A DNA stretch of 64,000 nt from Terrirhizobium terrae. Its GTDB lineage: Bacteria; Pseudomonadota; Alphaproteobacteria; Rhizobiales; Rhizobiaceae. Where the stretch lies: the NCBI RefSeq assembly GCF_030323265.1, contig NZ_CP104992.1, forward strand, positions 682,001-746,000, written 5' to 3'. The position numbers and the translations under genes are program-made. The notes below the pieces were generated by a model. That model was not told the DNA's origin. It saw nothing but the letters and a program-made list of their open reading frames with translations, and ran no database searches. Shown piece by piece: positions 27,820 to 37,842 of the stretch (the first letter of the stretch is position 1; each line of letters begins with the position of its first letter).

Positions 27820-30183
27820 ATGACAGTGCATAAGACCAGGATGAATGTAGCAAAGGCCGGGCTCGGCGCTCTTCTGTTGAGCACCGTCGCAACCCTGACC
27901 TTAGTTCCGCACGCGATCGCCCAGACGGTACGTCAGTTCTCGATCCCCGCCCATTCCGTTTCTTCCGCGCTTGTCCGCTACTCGACGCTGACCGGCGTCA
28001 ATCTCGTCTATGACGGCGAACTCTCCGGCGGCCTGAGAAGCAGCGCCGTCAACGGTCAGCTTTCGCAGGAGCAGGCCCTTGGCCAGCTTCTCGCCGGCAC
28101 CGGCCTTTCCTACCGCTTCGGCGCCAATGACACGGTCACCATCATCGCGCCGCAGCAGGACTCGGTGGCCACCGGTGGCGATGCCACGACGCTGGAAGCG
28201 ATCGTCCTTCAGGGCGGCGATGCGCCCGGCAGCTACGAAGCCACCGAAAGCTCCGTCGGCACCAAGACCGATACGCCGCTGCGCGACGTGCCGCAGTCGA
28301 TCCAGGTGGTCAAGCGCAGCGTGTTGGAAGACCAGCAGGCAACGAGCCTGACCCAGGCGCTGGAGAACGTTTCCAACGTCCGCGAGAGCTCCACCGCCGG
28401 CAATCGCGCGGCCACCTTCATCACCCGTGGCTTCGCCTCCAACACCTATGCGATCGACGGCTCGGTGCTGAACGCCACCGGCAGCCGGCCGGAAGTCAAT
28501 CCGGATCTTGCAGGCGTCGAGCGGGTGGAAGTGCTCAAAGGCCCTGCTTCGGTCCTCTACGGCCGTGGCGAACCGGGCGGCCTGATCAACATCGTGACAC
28601 GTCGGCCGACCGAGGAACTGACCGCGGAAGCGACCACCCAGATCGGCAGCTACGGCTTCCGCCGCGCCGAGGCGACGGCGAGCGGCGCGCTCAGCGAGGA
28701 CGGCGCTTGGACCGGCCGCATCACCGGCGCCGCCCAGCGTGAAAGCGGCTTCATCGACTATCGGCAGGACAGCGAGCGGCAATATATCGGCGGCGTACTG
28801 GAATGGTCGCCGGATGAAGACACGCGCGTCAACCTGAGCGTCGATAACACCCACCAGAAGCAGCCTTTCGACCGTGGCCTGATCGTCGGGCCAGACAACG
28901 AAATCGTAGGCCCCTATCATCGCTTCCTGGGCGAAGACTGGTCGATGGTGGACAGCCGCAAGACCCGTGTCGCATTGACGGCCGAACATCAGGCCCTGGA
29001 ATGGCTGAAATTCCGCAGCACCGTCCGCTACGACGACGCATATACCCACGATACCGGCATCGATTTCCGCGACCTCGAGGATGACGGCCGCACGCTTGGC
29101 CGTCGCTATACCGATCGCGTCGAAGACATGAGCAATCTGGACCTGCAGTTTGAAGGCATCATGACCTTCGACACCGGCACGATCGGCCATACGGTCCTGG
29201 CAGGAGTGGAGCATGTCCGCTCCCGCATGGATTTCTGGTCTGCGCGCGCCAATATCGATCCGATCGATATCTATGATCCCGTCTATGGCGCACCGAAGAC
29301 GCCGACGGCGATCAATAACGTCTATGTCCAGGACATCGTCACCACATCGGTCTATCTGCAGGATCAGGTTGATCTGTCCGAGCAGTGGAAGGCGCTCCTC
29401 GGTTTCCGCTACGACTACTACGACCACGAGGTCGACCAGCGCGTCGGCGGCGAGGAGCCGCCCTTCAGCGATGGTGCAGTAACATGGCGTGCCGGCCTGG
29501 TCTACCAGCCGACCAACCAGCTCGCCTTCTACACGAGCTATGCCACGAGCTTCATGCCGCAAAGCGCCCTTGGCACCGACGGCCAGGTGCTGGATTCGGA
29601 GGAAGGCTGGCAGGTCGAAGCCGGCGTGAAGGCCGATATTACCGACCGACTGTCGGCAACCTTTTCCATATTCCAGATTACCAAGAAGAATGTCGCCGTG
29701 CCGATCGAGGATACCGACTTTTCGGAGCTGACCGGCGAACAGCGATCGCGCGGCGCAGAGATCGATATTACCGGCGAGATCTCCGATGGCTGGAGGGTCA
29801 TCGCCTCCCTGGGCTACGTCGATGCAGAGATCACCCAGGACGACAGCTATGAAGTCGGAAACCAGTTGATCGGCACGCCCCATTGGAGCGGCAGCCTGTG
29901 GACGACCTATGAGTTCCAGACAGGCAAGCTTGAGGGGCTGAAGCTCGGTGCAGGCATTACCGCAGTCGGCGAGCGCACCGGCGACCTCGAAAACAGCTTC
30001 TTCGTCGACAGCTATTACCGGGTCGATGCGTCACTCTCCTACAAGGTCACTGACAACCTCGATTTCTCGCTCATCGGCCGCAACCTGACCAATCAGGACT
30101 ATATCGAGAGCACGGCCAGCAGGACCGAAAACCATCCGGGCGCCCCGATAAACTTCATGGCGGCGGTCAAGGCAACATTCTGA
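27820..30183 (+). CDS. TonB-dependent siderophore receptor with signalling (STN) domain
   Basis: 787 aa outer-membrane receptor. Signal peptide to about residue 36 (...HAIAQ); STN signalling domain about 37-115 (FSIPAHSVSSALVRYSTLTGVNLVYDG); plug domain with a TonB-box-like start and TPLRDVPQSIQVV; then a 22-strand type barrel ending in aromatic F (AAVKATF). The combination with FecI and FecR marks a transducing ferric-siderophore receptor of the FhuA/FpvA/FhuE class. The ATG at 27820 is chosen; a TTG at 27781 extends the frame, and an internal ATG at 27841 is possible. The siderophore cannot be told from sequence alone. Confidence 0.93.
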   Translation: MTVHKTRMNVAKAGLGALLLSTVATLTLVPHAIAQTVRQFSIPAHSVSSALVRYSTLTGVNLVYDGELSGGLRSSAVNGQLSQEQALGQLLAGTGLSYRFGANDTVTIIAPQQDSVATGGDATTLEAIVLQGGDAPGSYEATESSVGTKTDTPLRDVPQSIQVVKRSVLEDQQATSLTQALENVSNVRESSTAGNRAATFITRGFASNTYAIDGSVLNATGSRPEVNPDLAGVERVEVLKGPASVLYGRGEPGGLINIVTRRPTEELTAEATTQIGSYGFRRAEATASGALSEDGAWTGRITGAAQRESGFIDYRQDSERQYIGGVLEWSPDEDTRVNLSVDNTHQKQPFDRGLIVGPDNEIVGPYHRFLGEDWSMVDSRKTRVALTAEHQALEWLKFRSTVRYDDAYTHDTGIDFRDLEDDGRTLGRRYTDRVEDMSNLDLQFEGIMTFDTGTIGHTVLAGVEHVRSRMDFWSARANIDPIDIYDPVYGAPKTPTAINNVYVQDIVTTSVYLQDQVDLSEQWKALLGFRYDYYDHEVDQRVGGEEPPFSDGAVTWRAGLVYQPTNQLAFYTSYATSFMPQSALGTDGQVLDSEEGWQVEAGVKADITDRLSATFSIFQITKKNVAVPIEDTDFSELTGEQRSRGAEIDITGEISDGWRVIASLGYVDAEITQDDSYEVGNQLIGTPHWSGSLWTTYEFQTGKLEGLKLGAGITAVGERTGDLENSFFVDSYYRVDASLSYKVTDNLDFSLIGRNLTNQDYIESTASRTENHPGAPINFMAAVKATF

Positions 30184-30192
30184 GACCCCTGC

Positions 30193-30991
30193 ATGAGTTC
30201 GACCGACAGACGGGACGGTTCCGTTCTCTCCTTGAGAAAGTCAGCTTCGATTACGGATCACGCCCCGTCATCGAAGCGATTTCGCTTTCGCTCCGGCATG
30301 GCGAATTTCTCGCTATCGTCGGCCCGAACGGTTGCGGCAAGAGTACGGCCCTGAAGCTGATGGCCGGGCTTCTTGCCCTTCCGCCGGCGATGTCCTGCTG
30401 AAGGGAAAACGGGTAACCTCCATGCGGCGCAAGGCGATTGCCCGCGAGCTTGCGCTTCTCGCCCAATCGAACGAGGCGCCGGCGGGAATGCTGGTGCGCG
30501 ATCTGATCGGCATGGGACGCTTTGCCCATGAAGGCTGGTTCACAAGCGGCACGGGGGAAGACCAGCGACAGATTGCCGACGCCATGCGCATCATGGATGT
30601 CGCATCCTTCGCCGATCGCCGCGTCGGCGAATTGTCCGGCGGTCAATTGCAGCGCTGCCGCATGGCGATGACGCTGGCGCAGGATGCCAATATCCTGCTG
30701 CTCGACGAGCCGACCAACAACCTCGATCTCAATTACCAATACGCGCTTCTGGATGTTGCGAGACAGCAGGCGAAGGCTGGGCGCGCGGTCGTCGCCGTGC
30801 TGCACGACCTGACCCAGGCAAGCCTCTATGCCGACCGCATCATCCTGATGGACAGGGGCGGGATCGTCGCCGACGGATCGCCGGGCGAGGTTCTGACGGT
30901 CGAGCGCGTGGAAGCAGTCTACGGTATCCGCACCACGTCGACACAAATCGGCCGCGCCGTCGTGCTGCTTCCCGAAAGCGCCCTGCCATGA
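30193..30991 (+). CDS. Ferric-siderophore ABC transporter ATP-binding protein (FecE/FepC type; two 1-base deletions)
   Basis: About 266 aa after restoring one G at about 30235 (giving LSLEKVSFDYGSRPVIEA) and one C at about 30380 (giving GLLAPSAGDVLLKGKRV). Walker A is VGPNGCGKST, signature LSGGQLQRCRMAM, Walker B ILLLDEPTNNLDL, switch histidine in AVLHDLTQ. It energises import of iron-siderophore across the inner membrane with the two permeases that follow; its stop overlaps the next start (30988-30991). Without correction only the C-terminal 219 residues remain open. Confidence 0.87.
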
Positions 30992-31983
30992 AGCCATGGA
31001 TACTGCTGGCGACCATGGGGCTGGCGACGCTGCTGCTGGCAGGTCTCCATCTGGTCTCCGGTGCCCGCTTTTTCGGCCCGGATCTCGTCTGGCAGGCACT
31101 CTTCGACTACGACCCGCGCAACTACCAGCATGTCGTCATCGTTAAACAGCGGCTGACGCGACTGGTCGTGGCTGGCTATGCAGGTGCGGTTCTTGCCGTA
31201 TCGGGCCTGCTCCTGCAGAAAATCCTGCGCAACGATCTCGTCTCGCCCTCGACGCTCGGCATCAACAGCGGCGCGGTAACGTTCGCGATCCTCGGCATCT
31301 TTCTCTTCGGCCTCGACGGTGTGCAGGTCTTCTGGCCGGCTTTGATCGGCGGCGCAGTCGCCATCTGCGTCACTTTCCTGATCACCGGCCTTGTCGGCGG
31401 CCAGAAGCGTGATCCACTGTCGCTGGTGCTTGGCGGCTCCATGACGGCGACGCTTTTTTCCGCGATTACCACTTTCGTGATCTCGCTTGACCCTGACCGT
31501 TTCGGCGATCTGATGAGCTGGCTCGTAGGCGATATCGGCAATTTTGACTACCAGCCACTCGCCTATCTCTGGCCGATCGGCCTGATCGGCATCGCGTTTT
31601 CCCTGGCGCTGTCCCGCGCCGTCGATCTGCAGACACTCGGGGAAGAACAGGCTGCAAGCCTCGGCGCCGATGGCCGCATCGTCCGCTGGGCGGTTCTCGC
31701 CATCACCATCCCGCTTACCATCTCCGCCGTCAGCATCGTCGGGCCGATCGGCTTTGTCGGGCTCGTGGCGCCGCATATGGCCCGACTTCTGATCGGCGAG
31801 ACGGGACGTGTGGCGATCGCCTTTACCGCGCTCCTCGGCGCCATCGTGGTGATCGGCGCCGATATCGCCTCACGCACCCTGCTCGCGCCCCGCGTTCTCA
31901 ATGTCGGCACAGTCATGGCGCTGGCGGGCGGCATCGCCTTTCTGGCGATCATCATCTCGACGCAGCGGAGGCGGAGAGCATGA
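30988..31983 (+). CDS. Ferric-siderophore ABC transporter permease (FecCD family, first)
   Basis: 331 aa with about ten hydrophobic segments and the FecCD motifs RLTRLVVAGYAGAVLAVSG and GPIGFVGLVAPHMARLL. It forms the inner-membrane channel with the permease encoded next. Both ends overlap neighbours by 4 bases (ATGA), so the operon is tight. Confidence 0.92.
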   Translation: MKPWILLATMGLATLLLAGLHLVSGARFFGPDLVWQALFDYDPRNYQHVVIVKQRLTRLVVAGYAGAVLAVSGLLLQKILRNDLVSPSTLGINSGAVTFAILGIFLFGLDGVQVFWPALIGGAVAICVTFLITGLVGGQKRDPLSLVLGGSMTATLFSAITTFVISLDPDRFGDLMSWLVGDIGNFDYQPLAYLWPIGLIGIAFSLALSRAVDLQTLGEEQAASLGADGRIVRWAVLAITIPLTISAVSIVGPIGFVGLVAPHMARLLIGETGRVAIAFTALLGAIVVIGADIASRTLLAPRVLNVGTVMALAGGIAFLAIIISTQRRRRA

Positions 31984-33005
31984 GCGATATCGCCACGAAT
32001 TCCGCAGGCTCCGGTTTCCGTCAGTCACGCTCTGCAATCGTCATTGTGGGCCTCTGCGTCATGTTGGCGCTCGGCGCCTCCCTCGCTCTCCAGTTGGGCT
32101 CGTCGACCCTATCGACCACGGATCTGATCCACTGGATGCTGCCATTTATCGCCTCCGACGATGAGACCTCGGCCATCATGCTGCTGCGCTGGCCGCGGGT
32201 GGCGATGGCCATTCTCGGCGGAGCGATGATCGCTGCTTCGGGCTATATTCTCCAGGTCGTCTCCCGCAATGGGCTGGCCGATCCCGGATTGCTCGGCATT
32301 TCGCAGGGCACGATGGCGGCGGTCGTTCTGGGTGCCGCGGTCTTTGCCATCCCGCCGCAATGGCTGGCCTTTGCGGGACTTGCGGGCGGCATGGCGACGG
32401 CCATCGGCGTGCTGATGCTGGCCCGGCTGCTCGCCTCCCCTACCGGCCTGATCCTCGTCGGTCTCGCCGTCGGCATCGTGCTCAGCGCCATGATCGAGAT
32501 CGTCATGGTCCAGGGCGGCATCCTGCAATTTGCCCGATGGCTCGCCTGGTCCCATGGCTCGCTGACCGTCGCCTCAGCCGGCAGTGTGACCATGGTCGCG
32601 CTTTGGGCCGTCGTCCTCCTGCCGCTCACTCTCGGCATGTCGCGCCAGATGATGCCGCTTCTGCTCGGCGCTGAACAGGCGGCCGGCATCGGTGCCTCGC
32701 CGAGATATCTGCTGCCGCTGTTCACGGTGCTAGCAGCTGCCCTCGTTGCGCCGATTGTCGCGGCGGTCGGGCCGATCTCCTTCCTCGGCCTGATCGGCGC
32801 GCATATCGCCAGACGCCTCGTTGGGGAACGCCCCGCCACCGTTCTGCCGGTCGCAATGCTCTCCGGCGCTCTGCTGCTTCTCGCCGCCGATACGGCCGGC
32901 CGCACGCTCTTCCTGCCCGTCATCGTGCCCGCCGGCATCCTGGTCTCGGTCGCTGGCGTCGTCACCTTTCTCATCGCCGCGCGGCTCTCGCGCCCGTCAC
33001 GCTAG
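31980..33005 (+). CDS. Ferric-siderophore ABC transporter permease (FecCD family, second)
   Basis: 341 aa, same family as the upstream permease: RWPRVAMAILGGAMIAASGYILQ near the N-terminus, LADPGLLGISQG, and GPISFLGLIGAHIARRLVGE near residue 265. About ten membrane segments. Pairing of two related permeases is standard for FhuB/FecCD importers. Confidence 0.92.
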   Translation: MSDIATNSAGSGFRQSRSAIVIVGLCVMLALGASLALQLGSSTLSTTDLIHWMLPFIASDDETSAIMLLRWPRVAMAILGGAMIAASGYILQVVSRNGLADPGLLGISQGTMAAVVLGAAVFAIPPQWLAFAGLAGGMATAIGVLMLARLLASPTGLILVGLAVGIVLSAMIEIVMVQGGILQFARWLAWSHGSLTVASAGSVTMVALWAVVLLPLTLGMSRQMMPLLLGAEQAAGIGASPRYLLPLFTVLAAALVAPIVAAVGPISFLGLIGAHIARRLVGERPATVLPVAMLSGALLLLAADTAGRTLFLPVIVPAGILVSVAGVVTFLIAARLSRPSR

Positions 33006-33021
33006 ACAAGAGGATTTTCCG

Positions 33022-33963
33022 ATGCGTAGCGTTTTCCTGGCCTTCCTGCTTCTGATCTCGCCTCTGGCCGCAACGGCCAGTGCGAGAAGCGTGACCGACC
33101 ATGACGGCCGCACCGTTGAAGTGCCTGACGCGCCGCAGCGGATCATCTCCCTACATGACTGGACGCTGACAGTGATGGCCATCGAACTCGGCGCGCCGCT
33201 TGTCGCGAGCAATGGGCGCCTCGCAGCGGATGGCAGCATGTTCATCCGCGGCGCCCGCGAACTCTTCGACCTCGACTTTACCAAGGTCGAACTTGCTTCG
33301 GTTCACGGCAAGCCGGATCTCGAGCGCATACGGACGCTGAAGCCGGATCTGATCGTCGCCAATGCCGGCGACTATTCGGCGCTGGCGGAGCAGCTTTCGA
33401 CCATCGCGCCGACGCTGATGTTCAATCCGGAGAACGGGAAGCCGGGCTTCGAGCTCTACAAGGAATTTGCCGGCTGGATCGGCAAGGAATCGCGGTTCGA
33501 AGAGCTGCAGGCGGCTTATGACGCTCGCATCAAGGCCCTGCATGAAATACTCGGCGATGCGGTCGGCGATAGCACCTATGCCGCCATCCTGACCAACGGT
33601 CGGGACGGGACGCTGTCCGTTCTAAAGGAATATGGCGTGCTGACGACCGTACTCGACGATCTCGGCTTCCAGCGCATCCCGCTCACCGAAACCGTTCCCG
33701 CAGGCACCAGCCGGATGACCATCGGCGCGGAACTGATCGGCGAACTCGACGCCGACCTGATCGTGACGTCCTACCTGCCGGAAAGCGGCGGCACGCCCGA
33801 GACCGTGTTCGACGATCTCGACCGCATCGCGCCCGGCTATCGCGACTTCCTGCGCGCCTATGCGGACAAAAGGATTTTCAGCTTTTCGCGCTACGAGGTC
33901 TATCCGACCAGCTTTCGCGGCGCCGACCTACTGCTCGATCAGTTCGAGCAGAAGCTGAAGTAG
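33022..33963 (+). CDS. Ferric-siderophore ABC transporter substrate-binding protein (FecB/FhuD type)
   Basis: 313 aa with a signal peptide (MRSVFLAFLLLISPLAATASA, cut near residue 21). The type III binding fold is shown by VEVPDAPQRIISLHDWTLTVMAIELGAPL, LKPDLIVANAGD and the long linker helix. AGAGGA precedes the ATG at 33022. It is the last gene of the iron cassette and is followed by a repeat element. Confidence 0.9.
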   Translation: MRSVFLAFLLLISPLAATASARSVTDHDGRTVEVPDAPQRIISLHDWTLTVMAIELGAPLVASNGRLAADGSMFIRGARELFDLDFTKVELASVHGKPDLERIRTLKPDLIVANAGDYSALAEQLSTIAPTLMFNPENGKPGFELYKEFAGWIGKESRFEELQAAYDARIKALHEILGDAVGDSTYAAILTNGRDGTLSVLKEYGVLTTVLDDLGFQRIPLTETVPAGTSRMTIGAELIGELDADLIVTSYLPESGGTPETVFDDLDRIAPGYRDFLRAYADKRIFSFSRYEVYPTSFRGADLLLDQFEQKLK

Positions 33964-33990
33964 ACGCCGAAGCGAGCAGGATTGCCAAAA

Positions 33991-34120
33991 ATCCCCCTCT
34001 GGCCTGCCGGCCATCTCCCCCACAAGGGGGAGAAAACCTGCGGTACTGAACTTCACTCGATGTGAGCTAAGGCAGTGAGGCTGGGTTAAGCCCTCCCCTC
34101 GTGGGGAGGGTTGGGAGGGG
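33991..34120. repeat. Rhizobium-type intergenic mosaic element (RIME-like)
   Basis: Two palindromic modules in a 177-base gap: one with the CCCCCTCTGGCCTGCCGGCC type start followed by CTCCCCCACAAGGGGGAG, and one with CCCTCCCCTCGTGGGGAGGG. I recognise this composition as the RIME family found in intergenic spaces of rhizobial genomes. Between convergent genes it probably also ends transcription. Confidence 0.7.
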
Positions 34121-34140
34121 TACTTCTACCGACGAGAGCC

Positions 34141-34800
34141 CTAGGCAGTCGGCTGCTTTGTCTTGCGCAGATAAGGCAGGACCGTATCGAACGAGCCGAA
34201 GCGCTGGACCGCATCCTCGTTGGAAACCGCTGCGGTGATGATCACGTCGTCGCCATTTTTCCAGTTGGCCGGCGTCGCGACCTGGTGCTTAGCCGTCAGC
34301 TGGATGGAATCGATCGCCCGCAGGATCTCATCAAAGTTGCGGCCGGTGGTCATCGGATAGGTGAGGACGAGCTTGATCTTCTTGTCCGGACCGATGACGA
34401 AGACCGAGCGCACGGTGGCGTTATCTGCCGGCGTGCGGCCCTCGGACGACGAGCCGGCACCGGCCGGAAGCATGTCATAGAGCTGCGCGACCTTGAGGTC
34501 CTTGTCGCCGATCAGCGGATATTCGACGTCGAAACCGGTGGCGGTGCGGATATCGTCCTTCCACTTGCCATGGCTTTCGACCGGATCGACGGAAATGCCA
34601 ATGATCTTGACGCCGCGCTTGCGGAATTCGCCCTCAAGGCCAGCCATCGTGCCGAGTTCGGTCGTGCAGACCGGCGTGAAATTCTTCGGGTGCGAAAACA
34701 GCACCGCCCAGTTGTCTCCGATCCACTCGTGGAAGGAGATCGTCCCCTGCGTCGTCTCCGCCTGGAAATCAGGGGCAATATCGTTGATACGTAAGCTCAT
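34141..34800 (-). CDS. Peroxiredoxin, 1-Cys (Prx6) type
   Basis: 219 aa, typical Prx6 length. The peroxidatic cysteine lies in HPKNFTPVCTTELG (C45), with the family's downstream SVDPVESHGKWKDDI and long C-terminal domain. It reduces hydrogen peroxide and organic peroxides in the cytosol. It is a single gene with its own start (ATG at 34800) and ends against the RIME-like repeat. Confidence 0.94.
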   Translation of the reverse strand: MSLRINDIAPDFQAETTQGTISFHEWIGDNWAVLFSHPKNFTPVCTTELGTMAGLEGEFRKRGVKIIGISVDPVESHGKWKDDIRTATGFDVEYPLIGDKDLKVAQLYDMLPAGAGSSSEGRTPADNATVRSVFVIGPDKKIKLVLTYPMTTGRNFDEILRAIDSIQLTAKHQVATPANWKNGDDVIITAAVSNEDAVQRFGSFDTVLPYLRKTKQPTA

Positions 34801-34986
34801 TTTGGTCCTCCAATGAACGCGCGATTAGACCGCGGAATGATGACGGAAACGAGTTCCAGAATGCTCTCAGCATAAGAAAGAAGAAAATAAACTCCCGTCA
34901 ATCGAAACCAAATTGCAGATATAATTCTATAGGCTTAAGTCAACGTCCCGGGGGATTGAGAGGTATCGTAGTGGCCGATCGCTGCA

Positions 34987-36351
34987 TCACGATGCCGGCA
35001 CTTTTTCCGTCAGTTCCACCGCAACCTTCCTGGCCTGGACCCGGATATCGGGAACCGCCGTGATTTCCCAGAATTGCCCTGCCGCCAGGGCGCCCACGAC
35101 ATAGGCACCGATGCCTTTGTTCAGCTTTTCGGAAATGACCTGTGACCGATCGTTCACCCGAATACCGAGCCGCAGGGGATCAGCCTCGATGAGACCCTGC
35201 CTGGTCATTTCCTCCAGCAGCGGCGAGTGCGCTATACCGGCACGCTCCATGCCCGTGCAATTGATCAGCCAGCCTGCCTCGATCTGTTCGACAGCCTGAC
35301 TTCCCCTCCTGCGATAGGAAAGCTGCAGCCCTTCGCCATCGGCGTCGATCGACTGCAGGAACCCTGCCCTGAGTTGTACGGTGCCCGCATCCAGCAGTGC
35401 CTTGAAGCGCAGATAGACATCCGGCGCGACGCGATGTCTGTGTATGCTCCACCAAGGCAGCGCATGACGGAGAAAACGACGCCGCTCCTCGACCGGCAGA
35501 CGCTGCCAGAGCTTTTGGGTGAAGGGACGCAGGCCATCCATGATGGCACGCCAGTCATCAACCGATCTGCTTTTGGCCCGGAAGAGCTTGAGCAATTCGC
35601 TCAATCGGGTCGGCATTGTATCGATATCGAATTCGACGGGCGCGGGAGGCGTTCGCACATGCCCGTGCGGTGCCAGCCCGCGACGCGACAGGACATCGAT
35701 GGGTCCGCGATGACCATGCGCCTGCAAGGCAAGCACCTGATCGATCATCGTCAGGCCCGATCCGAGAATGCAGACGCGATCATCCGGCCTGACACGGTTC
35801 ATCCAGGTGAGCCGCCAGGGATTTTCCACCACCCGCGTCCGCGCCGAAGACGACAACGCGGCAACATCTGCCGGCAGGCTGGCATTGCCCACGCCGGTGC
35901 AGAGAACCACGTTGCGGGCGCCGATCTGGTCACCATTGTTCAGGTCGAAGATCAGCGTGCGGCTTGTCTGCTCGAAACAGCCGGAGGCCTTGGCCTTGAT
36001 GAAATCGACCCGGCAGCGCTCGTTCTTCTTGCGCAGAAGCCGCGCGAGCGTATCGCGAACATAGAGCCCATAGTCGCCGCGCGACGCGAAATCGCCTTCC
36101 TGCAGTGGAATGTTTCGGCTCTTCAGCCAGTCGACGAAATCGGAAGGATGGTCCGGGTGCAGGCTCATGCGTCCGGCCGGCACGTTGAGACGATGAAGAT
36201 AGAGCTCGGTGCGATAGGCAGTGCCGCGCCCGAAACCTGGATCGTCGCCGATCACGGCGATCGAAGCACTCGGCGGAAGGGATTGGATGAGGTTGCAGGT
36301 GACAGCAATCGCGGAAAATCCCGCGCCGACGATAACGACGTCATAAATCAA
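34987..36351 (-). CDS. FAD/NAD(P)-binding oxidoreductase (NAD_binding_9, YdhS-like)
   Basis: 454 aa from the TTG at 36351, which has GGGAGGAC seven bases before it and starts directly at the Rossmann motif LIYDVVIVGAGFSAIAV; the open frame reaches back to 36438 but without a ribosome site. A second nucleotide-binding turn, CILGSGLTMID, lies near residue 215. The family (COG4529) often accompanies siderophore or thiol oxidoreductase genes; its substrate is unknown. It stands alone here. Confidence 0.8.
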   Translation of the reverse strand: MIYDVVIVGAGFSAIAVTCNLIQSLPPSASIAVIGDDPGFGRGTAYRTELYLHRLNVPAGRMSLHPDHPSDFVDWLKSRNIPLQEGDFASRGDYGLYVRDTLARLLRKKNERCRVDFIKAKASGCFEQTSRTLIFDLNNGDQIGARNVVLCTGVGNASLPADVAALSSSARTRVVENPWRLTWMNRVRPDDRVCILGSGLTMIDQVLALQAHGHRGPIDVLSRRGLAPHGHVRTPPAPVEFDIDTMPTRLSELLKLFRAKSRSVDDWRAIMDGLRPFTQKLWQRLPVEERRRFLRHALPWWSIHRHRVAPDVYLRFKALLDAGTVQLRAGFLQSIDADGEGLQLSYRRRGSQAVEQIEAGWLINCTGMERAGIAHSPLLEEMTRQGLIEADPLRLGIRVNDRSQVISEKLNKGIGAYVVGALAAGQFWEITAVPDIRVQARKVAVELTEKVPAS

Positions 36352-36541
36352 GGCGTCCTCCCATGTGGCGGCCAGATTGGAAGCCTGTGAGCTGCTTATT
36401 CCAACTCCAACTAGATAGGCAAAGGCTCGCGAGGACAAGACCGGCGCGGTTCAGTTTACGCCGAACCGGAATTGCAGCGCGGCTTCAGGTCGCGCCGGCG
36501 GCGGCCCAAAAGCCGCCATCCCGGATATCGTCATGAAGGTG

Positions 36542-36781
36542 TCAAACGGCTGCGATCGGCCCTTTTCCGACACCGCTGAGCAGCCAGGCAAGGCTGACCT
36601 TCAGCACCCCGGCGATCTTGTCGAGACGATCATGCCGTAGCGCGATCTGATCATTTTCCCAGTGCCGCCAGGTCTTCGCATCGACCCCGACGACGCCGGC
36701 AGCGTCTTCCAGCGATAGACCGCAGGCATCGCGGGCAAGAGAAATCCGCCCACCGACGGTGTCGTCGGCCGCAAAACTCAA
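36542..36781 (-). CDS. Small XRE-family helix-turn-helix protein
   Basis: 79 aa. A Cro/C1-type domain fills the protein: ISLARDACGLSLEDAAGVVGVDAKTWRHWENDQ then LDKIAGVLKVSLAWLLSG. No toxin-like gene adjoins it, so an antitoxin role is not supported; a small stand-alone regulator is the simplest reading. Confidence 0.75.
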   Translation of the reverse strand: MSFAADDTVGGRISLARDACGLSLEDAAGVVGVDAKTWRHWENDQIALRHDRLDKIAGVLKVSLAWLLSGVGKGPIAAV

Positions 36782-36828
36782 TCAAGTCGTGAATCATACA
36801 TCGGATAATCCCCTCGAAAGAAAGAAGA

Positions 36829-36856
36829 CGGCCCCACCGATATGTTGGCAGGGCCG
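36829..36856 (-). terminator. Rho-independent terminator of the proVWX operon
   Basis: CGGCCC/GGGCCG stem with an inner CCA/TGG pairing, followed on the minus strand by the pyrimidine-rich TCTTCTTTCTTT. It lies 13 bases beyond the proX stop. Confidence 0.65.
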
Positions 36857-36868
36857 CCAGTTTCTCAA

Positions 36869-37777
36869 TCAGCCTTCGTCGCCGACCCAGGCCTTGATCT
36901 GGTCCGGGTGATCCGTGATGTACTTCGCCACGGCCTCGTCGTAGGAGGTTTCCTGCGCAGCGAACATAGCTGCCTCAAGATCATCGAGCGGCACCTTCAT
37001 GCGCGACAGGAATTCCGCAGCCTTCGGGTTTTCCGTCTTGAAGTCCTTGGAGGCCAGAATGTCGACATGTTCTGCTTCACCGAGCGACTTTTTCGGGTCT
37101 GCGATATAGCGCAGCTTGTACTTGCCGAACATCCAGTGGGGGCTCCACGAGGTGGCGACGAACCACTTCTCACCGCGATAGGCGCGATCCACACTGGTCA
37201 GCATGCCGGCCTCGCTGGAGATCTGCAGCTTGTAGTCGTCAAGCGCGTAGTCCTTGACAGCCTGCTGCGACAAGCGCGTCAGGCCGGCGCCCGGATCGAT
37301 GCCGTCGATCTTGCCCGAAAGCTTTTCAAGGACCTCCGGCTTTTTCAGATCTTCGATCGAAGCAATTTCGCTTTCCGGAACATAGGTCGGAACGACCCAT
37401 CCGAGCTTTGCGCCGTCATAGACAGTGCCGAGCGTTTCGACGCGATCCTTGACCTTTTCATAGTAGTCCGCATGCGTCTGTGGCAGCCAGGCCATCATCA
37501 TCGCATCGATGTCACCACGGCTCACACCCTGGTAGAGCGGTGCGACGTCGGTCTGAACCAGTTCAACCTTCTGGCCGAGCTTGTCGGTCATCAGCTTGGC
37601 GGCAAGCTTGGTGACGAATTCGGCGTCGGACCAGGGCGCGAAGCCGAGCTTTACGGTCTTGGCGTCCTGCGCCATCGTCGGCATGGCCGAACCGGCAACA
37701 AGCGCGGCCGCGAGGCCAAGCGTTGCGCCCAGAGTGGCTCGGCGGGTGGTGCCGGAGGTGAAAAGTGTCTTCAACAT
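36869..37777 (-). CDS. proX: Glycine betaine/choline-type ABC transporter substrate-binding protein
   Basis: 302 aa with a Tat/Sec-like signal ending TMAQDA near residue 37. The OpuAC fold is shown by aromatic-cage tryptophans in GFAPWSDAEF, MMAWLPQTHADYY and TSWSPHWMFGKY, which hold a quaternary ammonium group. It is the periplasmic receptor of the importer encoded upstream. Rhizobial homologues take up glycine betaine, proline betaine or choline; which of these applies is not certain. Confidence 0.9.
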   Translation of the reverse strand: MLKTLFTSGTTRRATLGATLGLAAALVAGSAMPTMAQDAKTVKLGFAPWSDAEFVTKLAAKLMTDKLGQKVELVQTDVAPLYQGVSRGDIDAMMMAWLPQTHADYYEKVKDRVETLGTVYDGAKLGWVVPTYVPESEIASIEDLKKPEVLEKLSGKIDGIDPGAGLTRLSQQAVKDYALDDYKLQISSEAGMLTSVDRAYRGEKWFVATSWSPHWMFGKYKLRYIADPKKSLGEAEHVDILASKDFKTENPKAAEFLSRMKVPLDDLEAAMFAAQETSYDEAVAKYITDHPDQIKAWVGDEG

Positions 37778-37842
37778 GCGTTCTCCTTTTGGGAGTTTGG
37801 GTTCGCGGGTTCGGCACCCGCATGGTTGGCGCGGTGACGGGC

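Noticed and set aside
27901..29883. 660-codon open frame on the minus strand opposite the TonB receptor gene
   Set aside because: It is a shadow frame caused by high GC at third positions. The plus-strand product has full receptor domains, and the antisense protein matches no family pattern.
36542..36781. Antitoxin of a toxin-antitoxin pair
   Set aside because: No small partner gene is found on either side; only an XRE-type DNA-binding domain can be supported.
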